Source of the DNA: Candidatus Coatesiibacteriota bacterium
GTDB lineage: Bacteria > RBG-13-66-14
Length of the DNA stretch: 12,585 nucleotides
Direction of reading: 5' to 3'
NCBI GenBank assembly: GCA_030631385.1
Contig: DAOVLG010000016.1
Coordinates: forward strand, 1 to 12,585
The position numbers and the translations under genes are program-made. The notes under the pieces are model-generated. The model saw only the letters and a program-made list of their open reading frames with translations. It was not told the DNA's origin and did no database searches. Positions 5,529-12,012 of the stretch are shown here, piece after piece. Numbering within the stretch: position 1 is the first letter of the stretch; every line of letters begins with the position of its first letter.

Positions 5529-5611
5529 TGGCGGGGGAAGGATTCGAACCTTCGAAGGCATTCACCGACAGATTGACAGTCTGTTCCCTTTGACCGCTCG
5601 GGAACCCCGCC
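5526..5611 (-). tRNA. type II tRNA with tyrosine body but GTC (Asp) anticodon
   Basis: An 86 nt gene with encoded CCA (5526-5528). Acceptor GGCGGGG/CCCCGCC with G1-C72, discriminator A73, D arm CCC...GGG, the long variable arm (CGGTGAATGCCTTC) and T arm GAAGG/CCTTC closely match bacterial tRNA-Tyr, as in the opening GGTTCCCGAGCGG. It occupies the tyrU slot of a Thr-Tyr-Gly-Thr cluster. The anticodon stem ACAGA/TCTGT encloses CTGTCAA, so the anticodon is GTC, not GTA. The difference is one base (tRNA position 36, plus-strand 5575). The body predicts charging with tyrosine while the anticodon reads Asp codons. A sequencing error, a pseudogene or a real variant are all possible. Confidence 0.92.
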
Positions 5612-5622
5612 CCGGACGGCGC

Positions 5623-5652
5623 ATTATACTCAAAAGGAGCGGGTAAAATCAA
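5623..5652 (-). promoter_or_regulatory. candidate promoter for the Tyr-type tRNA
   Basis: On the minus strand TTGATT (5647-5652, 4/6) and a perfect TATAAT (5623-5628) are separated by 18 bp, between tRNA-Thr(TGT) and the Tyr-type tRNA. The start would be near 5616, only a few bases before the mature tRNA. Confidence 0.55.
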
Positions 5653-5664
5653 GGGTTTATTCGC

Positions 5665-5741
5665 TGGAGCCGAAGGTCGGATTCGAACCGACGACCACCC
5701 GCTTACAAGGCGGGAGCTCTGACCGACTGAGCTACTTCGGC
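5665..5741 (-). tRNA. tRNA-Thr (TGT anticodon)
   Basis: A 77 nt tRNA gene with encoded CCA (5665-5667). Acceptor GCCGAAG/CTTCGGC, anticodon stem CCCGC/GCGGG and loop CTTGTAA give anticodon TGT, reading ACA and ACG. It is the first gene of the tRNA cluster, in the position of E. coli thrU. Confidence 0.96.
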
Positions 5742-5757
5742 GCCTCGGGGCGCAAGG

Positions 5758-5786
5758 AATGTAGCTCAACGGCGCGGAAGATGCAA
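5758..5786 (-). promoter_or_regulatory. weak candidate promoter at the head of the tRNA-secE-rpl cluster
   Basis: On the minus strand TTGCAT (5781-5786) and TACATT (5758-5763) are 17 bp apart, about 20 bp before tRNA-Thr(TGT) and downstream of a terminator. Both hexamers are weak matches. Position is the main support. Confidence 0.35.
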
Positions 5787-5830
5787 GGGTAGTCGAACCA
5801 GGTCGCCCCAACCTTTAATAAAACGACTGT

Positions 5831-5855
5831 AAAAAACCACCCGTTAGGGATGGTT
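5831..5855 (-). terminator. intrinsic terminator after the zinc-ribbon gene
   Basis: On the minus strand AACCA+CCC pairs with GGG+TGGTT (one bulged A) around a TAAC loop, followed by a run of T. It lies about 30 bp after the stop of the membrane zinc-ribbon gene and before the tRNA cluster, so it separates the two transcription units. Confidence 0.75.
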
Positions 5856-5883
5856 CTCGATTTGGTCAACCTCCACATTCCGC

Positions 5884-6258
5884 TTACCACTTCGGTTCCT
5901 CCTCCACGGCGTAGGTGGTGCCACAGTAGGGGCAATTCACGTGCACCGCGCCGGCCTTGACCGTGACGCTCGACTTATCCAGGGACGCGCCGCAGCTCTC
6001 GCACTTCAGCCGCTCGAGGTGCACGTCGCCGGTGAGGTCTATCTTCTGGTGAATGGTGACCTCTCCGGCCTCTTCCCGCTTCTTCTTGGCGGCCCAGCGT
6101 ACAGTCAGAGCCAGCACCACGACGCCGATCCCCAGGGTGCCGATCCCACCGAAGAGCCGGGTGTAAACGTACTTGTCGTAAGGGCCGAAGGCGCTCCAGA
6201 TGAAGATGACGCCAAAGAAGATCAGCACCAAGGCGAGTACGAAGCCGACGTACTTCAC
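5884..6258 (-). CDS. small two-pass membrane protein with C-terminal zinc ribbon, function unknown
   Basis: I do not recognise a named family. The 124-residue product starts with a hydrophobic helix (about 4-24), a short loop, and a second helix (about 36-55). A basic stretch (AAKKKREE) then marks the cytoplasmic side by the positive-inside rule. After a short linker comes a zinc-ribbon-like module: C86-E-S-C89 and C109-P-Y-C112. The start is GTG at 6258, preceded by AGAGGTGAACC, a good ribosome binding site. It is transcribed alone: an intrinsic terminator follows and a repeat-rich spacer precedes it. Possible roles are metal binding or acting as a membrane-tethered nucleic-acid or protein-binding adaptor; this is inference from the fold only. 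Confidence 0.8.
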   Translation of the reverse strand: MKYVGFVLALVLIFFGVIFIWSAFGPYDKYVYTRLFGGIGTLGIGVVVLALTVRWAAKKKREEAGEVTIHQKIDLTGDVHLERLKCESCGASLDKSSVTVKAGAVHVNCPYCGTTYAVEEEPKW

Positions 6259-6375
6259 GGTTCACCTCTGGAACGACCGGGGACACGCGGCCAGCTCATT
6301 GGAAAAACGCTAAAATGACGGTGATTAACCGGCTTTACCCCATCGAGATGGTAACACAACGACCGTAACAAAGGG

Positions 6376-6404
6376 CAGGGGCGACCGTTCAAGGTCGCCC
6401 GCGG
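6376..6404. repeat. dispersed palindrome, GGGCGACC type
   Basis: GGGCGACC (6379-6386) and GGTCGCCC (6393-6400) form an 8 bp stem with a 6 nt loop, preceded by CAG and followed by GCGG. It matches the partly degenerate element at 8207 (GTAGGGGCGACC...GGCCGCCCGC). Confidence 0.65.
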
Positions 6405-6407
6405 TTT

Positions 6408-6443
6408 CCCTCTCCCCGTGGGAGAGGGACAAAGGGTGAGGGT
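6408..6443. repeat. CCCTCTCCC palindrome
   Basis: CCCTCTCCC (6408-6416) pairs perfectly with GGGAGAGGG (6420-6428) across a CGT loop and is followed by ACAAAGGGTGAGGG. Similar CCCTCTCCC...AGGGTGAGGG elements are widespread intergenic repeats in many bacterial genomes; this is recalled, not searched. Confidence 0.6.
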
Positions 6444-6462
6444 TGCCTTAGAAATAACGGAT

Positions 6463-6484
6463 GGGTCCAAAGACCTGCCCTTAC
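6463..6484. repeat. degenerate relative of the GGGCGGGTCT palindrome
   Basis: GGGTC-CAA-AGACCTGCCCTTAC resembles the intact element at 6536-6561 with several substitutions. It appears to be a decayed copy in the same spacer. Confidence 0.45.
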
Positions 6485-6507
6485 GTCACGAATCGTAACC
6501 TTTGGCC

Positions 6508-6561
6508 GTAGGGGCCGACCTTTAGGTCGGACCGCGGGCGGGTCTAAAGACCCGCCCCTAC
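6508..6561. repeat. composite palindromic element bounded by GTAGGGG and CCCCTAC
   Basis: Outer inverted repeats GTAGGGG (6508-6514) and CCCCTAC (6555-6561) enclose two hairpins: CCGACC/GGTCGG (6515-6530) and GGGCGGGTCT/AGACCCGCCC (6536-6557, 10 bp stem, 2 nt loop). It lies 22 bp after the lat stop codon and may also end or protect the lat mRNA, although there is no T-run. Confidence 0.75.
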
Positions 6562-6583
6562 ATCATCGCATCTGCAAGGCGCG

Positions 6584-7963
6584 TCACAGCGACTTCAAGG
6601 CCTCGCGGACGATCTCCAATCCACGATCCGCTTGGGCGAGCGTCAGATTGAGCGGGGGTCGAAATCGGACGGAGCGCGGCCCGCAGGTGATGGCGAAGAG
6701 ACCGCGGTCGTACATCGCCCGCCAGGCCCGGTCGCGCAGCCGGGAGTCGGGGAGGTCGAAGGCTATCATCAGCCCCGCCCCCCGCGCCCCGGTGCCCGGC
6801 GTACCGTCGAGGGCGCCGTAGAGCCCCTGGAGGAGGTGGGCGCCCACCTTGGCGGCGTTCTCCACCAGGCGCTCCTCCTCGATCACCTCGAGATAGGCCT
6901 GGCAGCGCACCATGTCAACCAGGTTGCCGCCGAAGGTGGAGTTGAGGCGGCTCGAGCCGGGGACCGTCCCGTCGGGGGCCGTCTCGTCGGAGAAGACGTG
7001 GTACTTAACCCGCTCTATCTTGTCGCCGACCATGATCCCGCACACCTGGGTCTTCTTGCCGAAGCAGATGATGTCCGGCCGGACGCCGAGGTGCTCCGAG
7101 GCCCAGAATTTGCCCGTTAGACCGAAACCGGTCTGGACCTCGTCGTGGATCAGCATGGCGTCGGCCTCGTCGGCCAGCTCGCGCAGCTTCTGGTGGAACT
7201 CGGTGCGGAAATGACGGTCGCCGCCCTCGGCCTGGATCGGCTCGATGAGGATGGCGGCGACGCCGTGGGGGTGCATGGCAATGGCGGTTCGGATCTCCTC
7301 GACGGCATGATCCTCCTGCTCGGCGCAGAGCTCCCAGCGCTCGGGCTCGGGCAGGTTGAAGTTGATTCCCGGGGAGCTGATACGGGGCCAGGGGAATTTC
7401 GGGTAGTACTTGTACTTGCGCTGGTCGGCGGTGTTGGTGACCGAGAGGGTGTAGCCGGTGCGCCCGTGGAAGGCCTGCTTGAAATGGATGATCACCAGCT
7501 CGTTCTCGTGGGCCTGGGCCTCGGCGTCATCCTTCCAGATTCCGTCCTCCAGGTTGCGCCGGGTCTTGTAATCGAAGGCGGTCTTCATCGCGTTCTCCAC
7601 CGCCAGGGCGCCGCCGGAGACCAGGAAGAGGTGCTTCATGTAATCCGGTATGGCGATCCGCGCCCAGGTCTCCACGAACTCCGCCATCTCCGTCGTGTAG
7701 ACATCGGAGTTGGACGGCTTGTTCACCGCCACGCGGGCCAGTTTATTTAAGAAGTCCGGCGCGGTGAGCTTTGGGTGATTGTACCCGATGGGCGAGCTGG
7801 CGAAGCAGGTGAAGAAGTCGAGGAGCTCACGATCCTGGAGCTTGTCGTAGATGATCGCGCCCGTGGATTTCTCCAGGTCGAAGACGAGGTCGCCGTAGCC
7901 GTCGGCGAGCATGTGCTTGTCGAGGGCGGAGAGTACCTGATCGGGGGTGAGGGTGATGGACAC
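6584..7963 (-). CDS. lat: L-lysine 6-transaminase (lysine epsilon-aminotransferase)
   Basis: A class III PLP-dependent aminotransferase that moves the epsilon-amino group of lysine to 2-oxoglutarate, giving 2-aminoadipate semialdehyde (as the cyclic piperideine) and glutamate. The 459-residue product matches the LAT subfamily over its length: PSNSDVYTTEMAEFVETWAR (83-102), the phosphate-binding SGGALAVENAMK (117-127), FHGRTGYTLS (165-174), LIEPIQAEGGD (239-249), IHDEVQTGFG (272-281, with the cofactor-contacting Asp) and FGKKTQVCG (301-309, with the Schiff-base lysine). The GTG start at 7963 is preceded by AAAAAAGGAGTCGAC. It has its own candidate promoter and is probably monocistronic. No lysine-pathway or beta-lactam genes lie nearby, so a catabolic, stress or osmolyte role cannot be chosen from context. 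Confidence 0.93.
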   Translation of the reverse strand: MSITLTPDQVLSALDKHMLADGYGDLVFDLEKSTGAIIYDKLQDRELLDFFTCFASSPIGYNHPKLTAPDFLNKLARVAVNKPSNSDVYTTEMAEFVETWARIAIPDYMKHLFLVSGGALAVENAMKTAFDYKTRRNLEDGIWKDDAEAQAHENELVIIHFKQAFHGRTGYTLSVTNTADQRKYKYYPKFPWPRISSPGINFNLPEPERWELCAEQEDHAVEEIRTAIAMHPHGVAAILIEPIQAEGGDRHFRTEFHQKLRELADEADAMLIHDEVQTGFGLTGKFWASEHLGVRPDIICFGKKTQVCGIMVGDKIERVKYHVFSDETAPDGTVPGSSRLNSTFGGNLVDMVRCQAYLEVIEEERLVENAAKVGAHLLQGLYGALDGTPGTGARGAGLMIAFDLPDSRLRDRAWRAMYDRGLFAITCGPRSVRFRPPLNLTLAQADRGLEIVREALKSL

Positions 7964-8036
7964 GTCGACTCCTTTTTTAGAGATCGGCGCGTTGCCGAAG
8001 TGGAGATGGATGGGACGTAACTTATTGATATTTTAC

Positions 8037-8065
8037 GGCTAAACCACCCAGTAATACGTTCAGCC
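8037..8065 (-). other. leader hairpin at the 5' end of the lat mRNA
   Basis: On the minus strand GGCTGAAC and GTTTAGCC can form an 8 bp stem (one G-T pair) around a 13 nt loop. It starts at the predicted transcription start of lat, so it would cap the 5' end of the mRNA. Role unknown; a stabilising structure is one possibility. Confidence 0.3.
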
Positions 8066-8071
8066 GGGCCA

Positions 8072-8100
8072 AGTCTAACCTGACCTTTTTACCTTGTCAA
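8072..8100 (-). promoter_or_regulatory. promoter for lat
   Basis: On the minus strand a perfect TTGACA (8095-8100) is followed after 17 bp by TAGACT (8072-8077, 4/6). Transcription would start near 8065, leaving a leader of about 100 nt before the GTG start of lat. Confidence 0.65.
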
Positions 8101-8140
8101 CCCCGCCGAAGGAGGGATTTACTTGCCACGTCTTTCTATT

Positions 8141-8166
8141 ACAAAACGGACTCGATGGAGTCCGTT
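8141..8166 (-). terminator. candidate terminator downstream of gltX
   Basis: AACGGACTC (8145-8153) and GAGTCCGTT (8158-8166) form a 9 bp perfect stem with a 4 nt loop; on the minus strand TTTTG follows. The T-run is short and the site lies about 250 bp after gltX, so it would mainly insulate lat from upstream transcription. Confidence 0.45.
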
Positions 8167-8206
8167 CATTCACAGATTGAGACCTTTGCGAAAGTCGCAA
8201 TTCGCC

Positions 8207-8264
8207 GTAGGGGCGACCCTCTGTGGCCGCCCGCAGGAGGGGTAGCCACCCCTTACGTTTGGGT
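8207..8264. repeat. partly degenerate GTAGGGG-type palindromic element
   Basis: It starts GTAGGGGCGACC (8207-8218), continues with the imperfect partner GGCCGCCC, then GGGGT-AGCC-ACCCC, and ends CCCCTTAC. The boundaries and internal two-hairpin plan match the element at 6508-6561. Confidence 0.6.
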
Positions 8265-8413
8265 GCGCTCGCGGAGACAACCGCCGGGATTGCCGGTGGT
8301 TTACATCGCGGAGCCGGGGTCCAGCATCCGGCGCTGGCCCACCCCTATTAATTATACGTGTTTGAAGCAGGCGCTGGTCAATGTAAATTAAAAGGCTTTT
8401 CAGAGGTTTTTTA

Positions 8414-9907
8414 TCAATACGCGTCGAGGGTATTCAGGAAGTCGAGACAGGCGTCTATGCGTTTCAGGGTCTCCTCCCGCCCCAACAAAACCACGGTCTC
8501 GAAGAGCCCGACGCCCACCGTACTTCCGGTGAGCGCCGCCCGGACCGGCTGGATGAGCTTGCCCAGGCCGACCCCCAGCTCCTCGGCCTTGGTGCGGAAG
8601 GCCTCTTCCAGGGCGTCATGCTCCAGGTGGGTGATCTCGATCAGACCCTTTGCGGTCTCCAGCCGCTCACCGACGCCCTCCTTACCGAGAACCTTCTTCA
8701 CCGCCTTCTCGTCGTAGCCCTCGGGTGCGAGGTAGAAGGGGCGGACGTAGAAGGCGTAATCGCCGAGGAGCTTGGCCCGGTCGCCGATGCGTTCGATTAC
8801 CTCCACCAGGCGATTCCAACCCTCCCCGCCCTCGGTTACCGTCAGATGCACAGCCCCCGCCTCGTGTAGGTGGGGCAGCGCCCGTCGCGCCCTCTCCTCG
8901 GGCGGCAGTCGGCGCAGGTGCTCCCCGTTGATGTGGCGGCACTTGTCGTAGTCGAAGACGGCGGCGGTGTTGGAGATGCGCTCCGTGGAAAAGGCCGCCA
9001 CCAGCTCATCCAAGTTGTAAAGCTCCCGCTCGGTGCCCTCGTTCCACCCCAGGAGCGCCAGGTAGTTGACCAGCCCCTCGGGGAGGTAGCCCATGCGGCG
9101 GAACTCGGCGAGGGAGGTGGCCCCGTGGCGCTTGGAGAGCTTCTGGCGGTCGGCGCCCAGGATCATGGAGAGGTGGATGAAGACCGGCGGCTCGGCGCCC
9201 AGGGCCCGGTAGATAAGTATCTGCTTCGGGGTGTTGGAGATGTGGTCGTCGCCCCGCATCACGTGGGTGATCCCCATGGCGATGTCGTCCACGACCACGG
9301 TGAAGTTGTACAGGGGATGCCCCTTTTCGATGGACGGTCGCCGCCAGAGGATGAAATCGCCGATGTCGTCGTTGGAAAACGAGACGCGGCCCCGCTGGGT
9401 TGGCTCGACCCAGCTCGTCTCCCCTTTATCTACGGCGAAGCGCACCGCATGGGGCTCGCCGGCCTCGAGCCTGGCGTTGCGCTCCTCGACGGACTGCGCT
9501 CGGCAGCGTCCCGAGTAGCGGTACGCCTTCTTCTGTTTCTGGGCCTCCCGGCGCTCGGCCTCCAGCTCCTCGGGCGTGCAGAAACAGGGGTAGGCGGCGC
9601 CGGAGTCCAGGAGTCTCTTCACCGCCTCCCGGAAATGGCCGTACCGCTCGCTCTGGAGGTACGGACCGCAGGGGCCGCCCTTCTCCGGTCCCTCGTCCCA
9701 GTCCAACCCCAGCCACTGCAGGGCCTCGATGATCGCCCGGCGTGATTCGGGGGTGGAGCGCTCCACGTCGGTGTCCTCGATGCGCAAAATGTAGGAACCC
9801 CCCGTCCCGCGGGCAAGGAGGAAGTTGTAGAGGGCGGTGCGTACGTGGCCCAGGTGGAGATGCCCGGTGGGGCTCGGGGCGAAGCGGACTCTCAGTCTGT
9901 TGGTCAT
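8414..9907 (-). CDS. gltX: glutamyl-tRNA synthetase
   Basis: GltX charges tRNA-Glu with glutamate; in bacteria lacking GlnRS it also charges tRNA-Gln for later amidation, which cannot be judged here. The 497-residue length is typical. The class I HIGH-type motif is PSPTGHLHLGH (11-21), the tRNA-binding RGDDHISNTPKQ is at 219-230 and the KMSKS equivalent is KLSKR (256-260); the helical anticodon-binding domain follows. The zinc-site region keeps C108, C110 and C135, but the position of the fourth E. coli ligand (H127) is Ala137. The ATG at 9907 is preceded by TAAGGGATCAG. It lies 68 bp after the PpiD-like gene, in the same direction, with a strong hairpin between them. Confidence 0.97.
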   Translation of the reverse strand: MTNRLRVRFAPSPTGHLHLGHVRTALYNFLLARGTGGSYILRIEDTDVERSTPESRRAIIEALQWLGLDWDEGPEKGGPCGPYLQSERYGHFREAVKRLLDSGAAYPCFCTPEELEAERREAQKQKKAYRYSGRCRAQSVEERNARLEAGEPHAVRFAVDKGETSWVEPTQRGRVSFSNDDIGDFILWRRPSIEKGHPLYNFTVVVDDIAMGITHVMRGDDHISNTPKQILIYRALGAEPPVFIHLSMILGADRQKLSKRHGATSLAEFRRMGYLPEGLVNYLALLGWNEGTERELYNLDELVAAFSTERISNTAAVFDYDKCRHINGEHLRRLPPEERARRALPHLHEAGAVHLTVTEGGEGWNRLVEVIERIGDRAKLLGDYAFYVRPFYLAPEGYDEKAVKKVLGKEGVGERLETAKGLIEITHLEHDALEEAFRTKAEELGVGLGKLIQPVRAALTGSTVGVGLFETVVLLGREETLKRIDACLDFLNTLDAY

Positions 9908-9923
9908 CTGATCCCTTACATCA

Positions 9924-9947
9924 AAGGGCGGGCCGCTGCCCGCCCTT
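9924..9947. other. strong hairpin between the PpiD-like gene and gltX
   Basis: AAGGGCGGGC (9924-9933) and GCCCGCCCTT (9938-9947) form a 10 bp stem with a 4 nt loop. On the minus strand only TTTGATG follows, so it is a weak terminator, attenuator or processing site between ppiD and gltX rather than a full stop. Confidence 0.5.
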
Positions 9948-9975
9948 CGCTGTTGAGTAACGGCGGACCGCCGGA

Positions 9976-12012
9976 TTAGCCCTCCCGCTCCCGGGCCGCT
10001 TGCTCGGCCTCCTCGCGGCGACGGGCGAACTCCTCCAATATCTCATCGAGCCGATTGTCAACCTCGGCCTGGGCCGCCAGGGGCTCCACCCAGGCCCGAT
10101 AAAAGGAGTTTTTGGAGGCGAGGATCATGTTCTGTCGGAGCTCCTCCAACTGTTGGCCGTAGGCCCGGGATGAGGGTTCGGTCACGCTCCCACCGCGGAC
10201 TAGGTAGAATTTTTCCCGATCGCGGACAACCCCGGAGAGCTCACCGGGTGAGAGCTCGAAGGCGATTCTGGCCGCTTTGGGCGCCACACCCACCCCGGGG
10301 ATGTTCCCGTCCCGTGTAATCTGATCGGCGGAGATGACCGCAAATCCCGCCTCTTCGGCGGCCCGGTCCAGGCCCACCTCCTCCGACCGCTCCAGGATCT
10401 CGTGGGCGAAGTTATCGGCCTTTTCACCGGCCTTCAGGTTGAGCACCTCGGCCTCCACCCTGCCACGGATCTCTTCGAGGGGGTAGGGCCTCGCCGGTAC
10501 GCGTCCCGTCACGCGCAGGACGTAGAGGTCGCGCTTGAAGATGGCGTCGGGATCGGTGGGGTCCTGATGTGACCGGTGGATGATCCCGGAGACCTGCCCC
10601 GGCTTCAGGTCGAAGGCGATGTCGCGGAAGAGGTCGAAGTGACCGATCCTCTCGTCCATGATGATCGCGTCCTCGGCGAAGGGGCCCGCCTTGAGGATCT
10701 GGGTGTCGGGGATGAGAGAAGCGGCCTCCTCCAGGCTCTTGCCCTCGGAGAGCGCCTGGGAGAGTGTCTGGTAGAACTGGTCCGCGGCGCGCATCGCCTG
10801 GTCCATGCGGAGTTGATTCTCCAGCTCGTCCCGGACCTCTTCATAGGCCGGGATGTCTGATTCCCTCTGGATGACGTGCCAACCAAAGTCGGTCCTCACC
10901 GGCTCGGGGGTGAACTCCCCTACCTTCAGGGCATAGGCGGCCTTTTCGAACTCGGGGACCATCTCACCCGGAGAGAAGAAGCCCAGATCCTCGCTGATCA
11001 CCTTAGGAGGCTCGGCGGTTGGATCCGCCGGCGCTTCCCGGGCGAACTCCGCGAAGAGAGCGTCGAAGTCCTCACCGGTGCTCAATCTTTCGATTACACC
11101 GACCGCCTTGGATTCGGCCGCGGCGATCCGGGCCTCGTCGGCCTCAGGGGGAATCATGAAGAGGATATGTCTGGCGTGGATCCGCCCGGCGGCGGCCTCA
11201 TCGTCCTTCACCTGCTCGTAGTAGGCCCGTAGGCTCTCTTCGGAGAGCTCCACCTTGGCGTAGAGGTCGTCGAAGGGAATGGAGATGTAATCCACTGAGG
11301 CCTGGGCGGGAGCCATAAACTCCTCGGGGTGGTCCTCGTAGAACTCCTGTACCTCCCCCTCGGTGAGCTCGATCTCACCGATGAAGTCGCCGTAGGAGAT
11401 GACAACGAAATCGGCGGAGGCGAACTGGTTCTGTTCAACGAACTCGGCGCGCACCATGGGTTCCGGGACGTAGACCGCGTCGAAGATTATCGAGTGGATC
11501 TTCTCGACCAGGAGCTGGCGCCCGAGCTGAGAGCGGTACTCCTCGTCGGTCGTCCCCTGCTCCCTCAGGAAATCGGAGTAGAGCCTCCGGCTGAAGGCGC
11601 CGTTCTCTTCTCGGAAGTAGGGCGCGGCTTCGATAGTCTGGCTGATCTCATACTCGGTGACCATCAGCCCCCACTCCTCGGCCTGCTGACGGACGGCGTA
11701 GTCCTCGATGAGGAGCCTGATCGCCTCCTGACTGGTGAGTTCGCGGAAGAGGGGCTCGACGGAGGAATCGTAGAAGCTGCCCATCCGGCTCCGCTCCCGG
11801 GCCACCTTCATCCGGAAGAGGCCCTCGGCCAACTGGTAGTATTCGTGCCAGGGCACCTCTTCGCCGTTTACGACCAGCACCACGGGCGCCTCCTGGCAGC
11901 CGACACCGCTGGCGCTGCCCATACCCCAGGCGAAGACGATGGTTCCCAAAAAGCCGATGATGGCGATCCAAAGGATCGGCTTCATCCTCTCGCGCATGGC
12001 GCGCATGACCAT
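9976..12012 (-). CDS. PpiD/SurA-type membrane-anchored peptidyl-prolyl isomerase chaperone
   Basis: A parvulin-family foldase, probably fixed in the inner membrane and acting on exported proteins as they leave the Sec channel. Numbering from the ATG at 12012 (678 residues), a basic start is followed by one transmembrane helix (about 10-31). A SurA/PpiD-like N-terminal chaperone region comes next (about 43-230, with VVNGEEVPWHEYY). A parvulin domain spans about 276-384 (IHARHILFMIPP, then DLGFFSPGEMVPEFEKAAYAL and TDFGWHVIQRE). Two further segments repeat the AF-L-PGE-SGVV pattern at about 465-505 and 584-610. A longer frame begins with GTG at 12027, but GGAGG (12021-12025) lies 8 nt before the ATG at 12012, so that start is chosen. 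E. coli PpiD (623 residues) is the nearest model; the symbol is withheld because orthology is unproven. Confidence 0.88.
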   Translation of the reverse strand: MVMRAMRERMKPILWIAIIGFLGTIVFAWGMGSASGVGCQEAPVVLVVNGEEVPWHEYYQLAEGLFRMKVARERSRMGSFYDSSVEPLFRELTSQEAIRLLIEDYAVRQQAEEWGLMVTEYEISQTIEAAPYFREENGAFSRRLYSDFLREQGTTDEEYRSQLGRQLLVEKIHSIIFDAVYVPEPMVRAEFVEQNQFASADFVVISYGDFIGEIELTEGEVQEFYEDHPEEFMAPAQASVDYISIPFDDLYAKVELSEESLRAYYEQVKDDEAAAGRIHARHILFMIPPEADEARIAAAESKAVGVIERLSTGEDFDALFAEFAREAPADPTAEPPKVISEDLGFFSPGEMVPEFEKAAYALKVGEFTPEPVRTDFGWHVIQRESDIPAYEEVRDELENQLRMDQAMRAADQFYQTLSQALSEGKSLEEAASLIPDTQILKAGPFAEDAIIMDERIGHFDLFRDIAFDLKPGQVSGIIHRSHQDPTDPDAIFKRDLYVLRVTGRVPARPYPLEEIRGRVEAEVLNLKAGEKADNFAHEILERSEEVGLDRAAEEAGFAVISADQITRDGNIPGVGVAPKAARIAFELSPGELSGVVRDREKFYLVRGGSVTEPSSRAYGQQLEELRQNMILASKNSFYRAWVEPLAAQAEVDNRLDEILEEFARRREEAEQAAREREG

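Larger units (their letters stand above)
6259..6583. other. 325 bp repeat-rich spacer between lat and the zinc-ribbon gene
   Basis: Gene-free. From right to left it holds a double palindrome (6508-6561), a degenerate relative (6463-6484), a CCCTCTCCC/GGGAGAGGG hairpin (6408-6443) and a GGGCGACC/GGTCGCCC hairpin (6376-6404). The last 110 bp before the zinc-ribbon gene show no convincing promoter. Confidence 0.7.
7964..8413. other. 450 bp spacer between gltX and lat
   Basis: Gene-free. It contains the lat promoter and an early leader hairpin, a terminator-like hairpin for transcripts coming from gltX (8141-8166), a GTAGGGG-type element (8207-8264), and a GGGTCCAGC/GCTGGCCC hairpin (8317-8340). 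No riboswitch or T-box signature was recognised. Confidence 0.65.

Noticed and set aside
5359..5811. Minus-strand open frame of 150 codons across the tRNA cluster
   Set aside because: It translates through two tRNA genes and the direct repeat; its repeated RWIAAPR segments are a by-product of the DNA repeat.
7964..8100. Lysine riboswitch or T-box upstream of lat
   Set aside because: The predicted leader is only about 100 nt and shows no recognisable lysine-aptamer or T-box signature.
8870..9745. Plus-strand open frame of 291 codons
   Set aside because: Fully antisense to gltX, which is intact and unmistakable.
9908..9975. Full intrinsic terminator between the PpiD-like gene and gltX
   Set aside because: The stem is strong but lacks a proper T-run on the coding strand, and no separate gltX promoter was seen; treated as an attenuator or processing hairpin.
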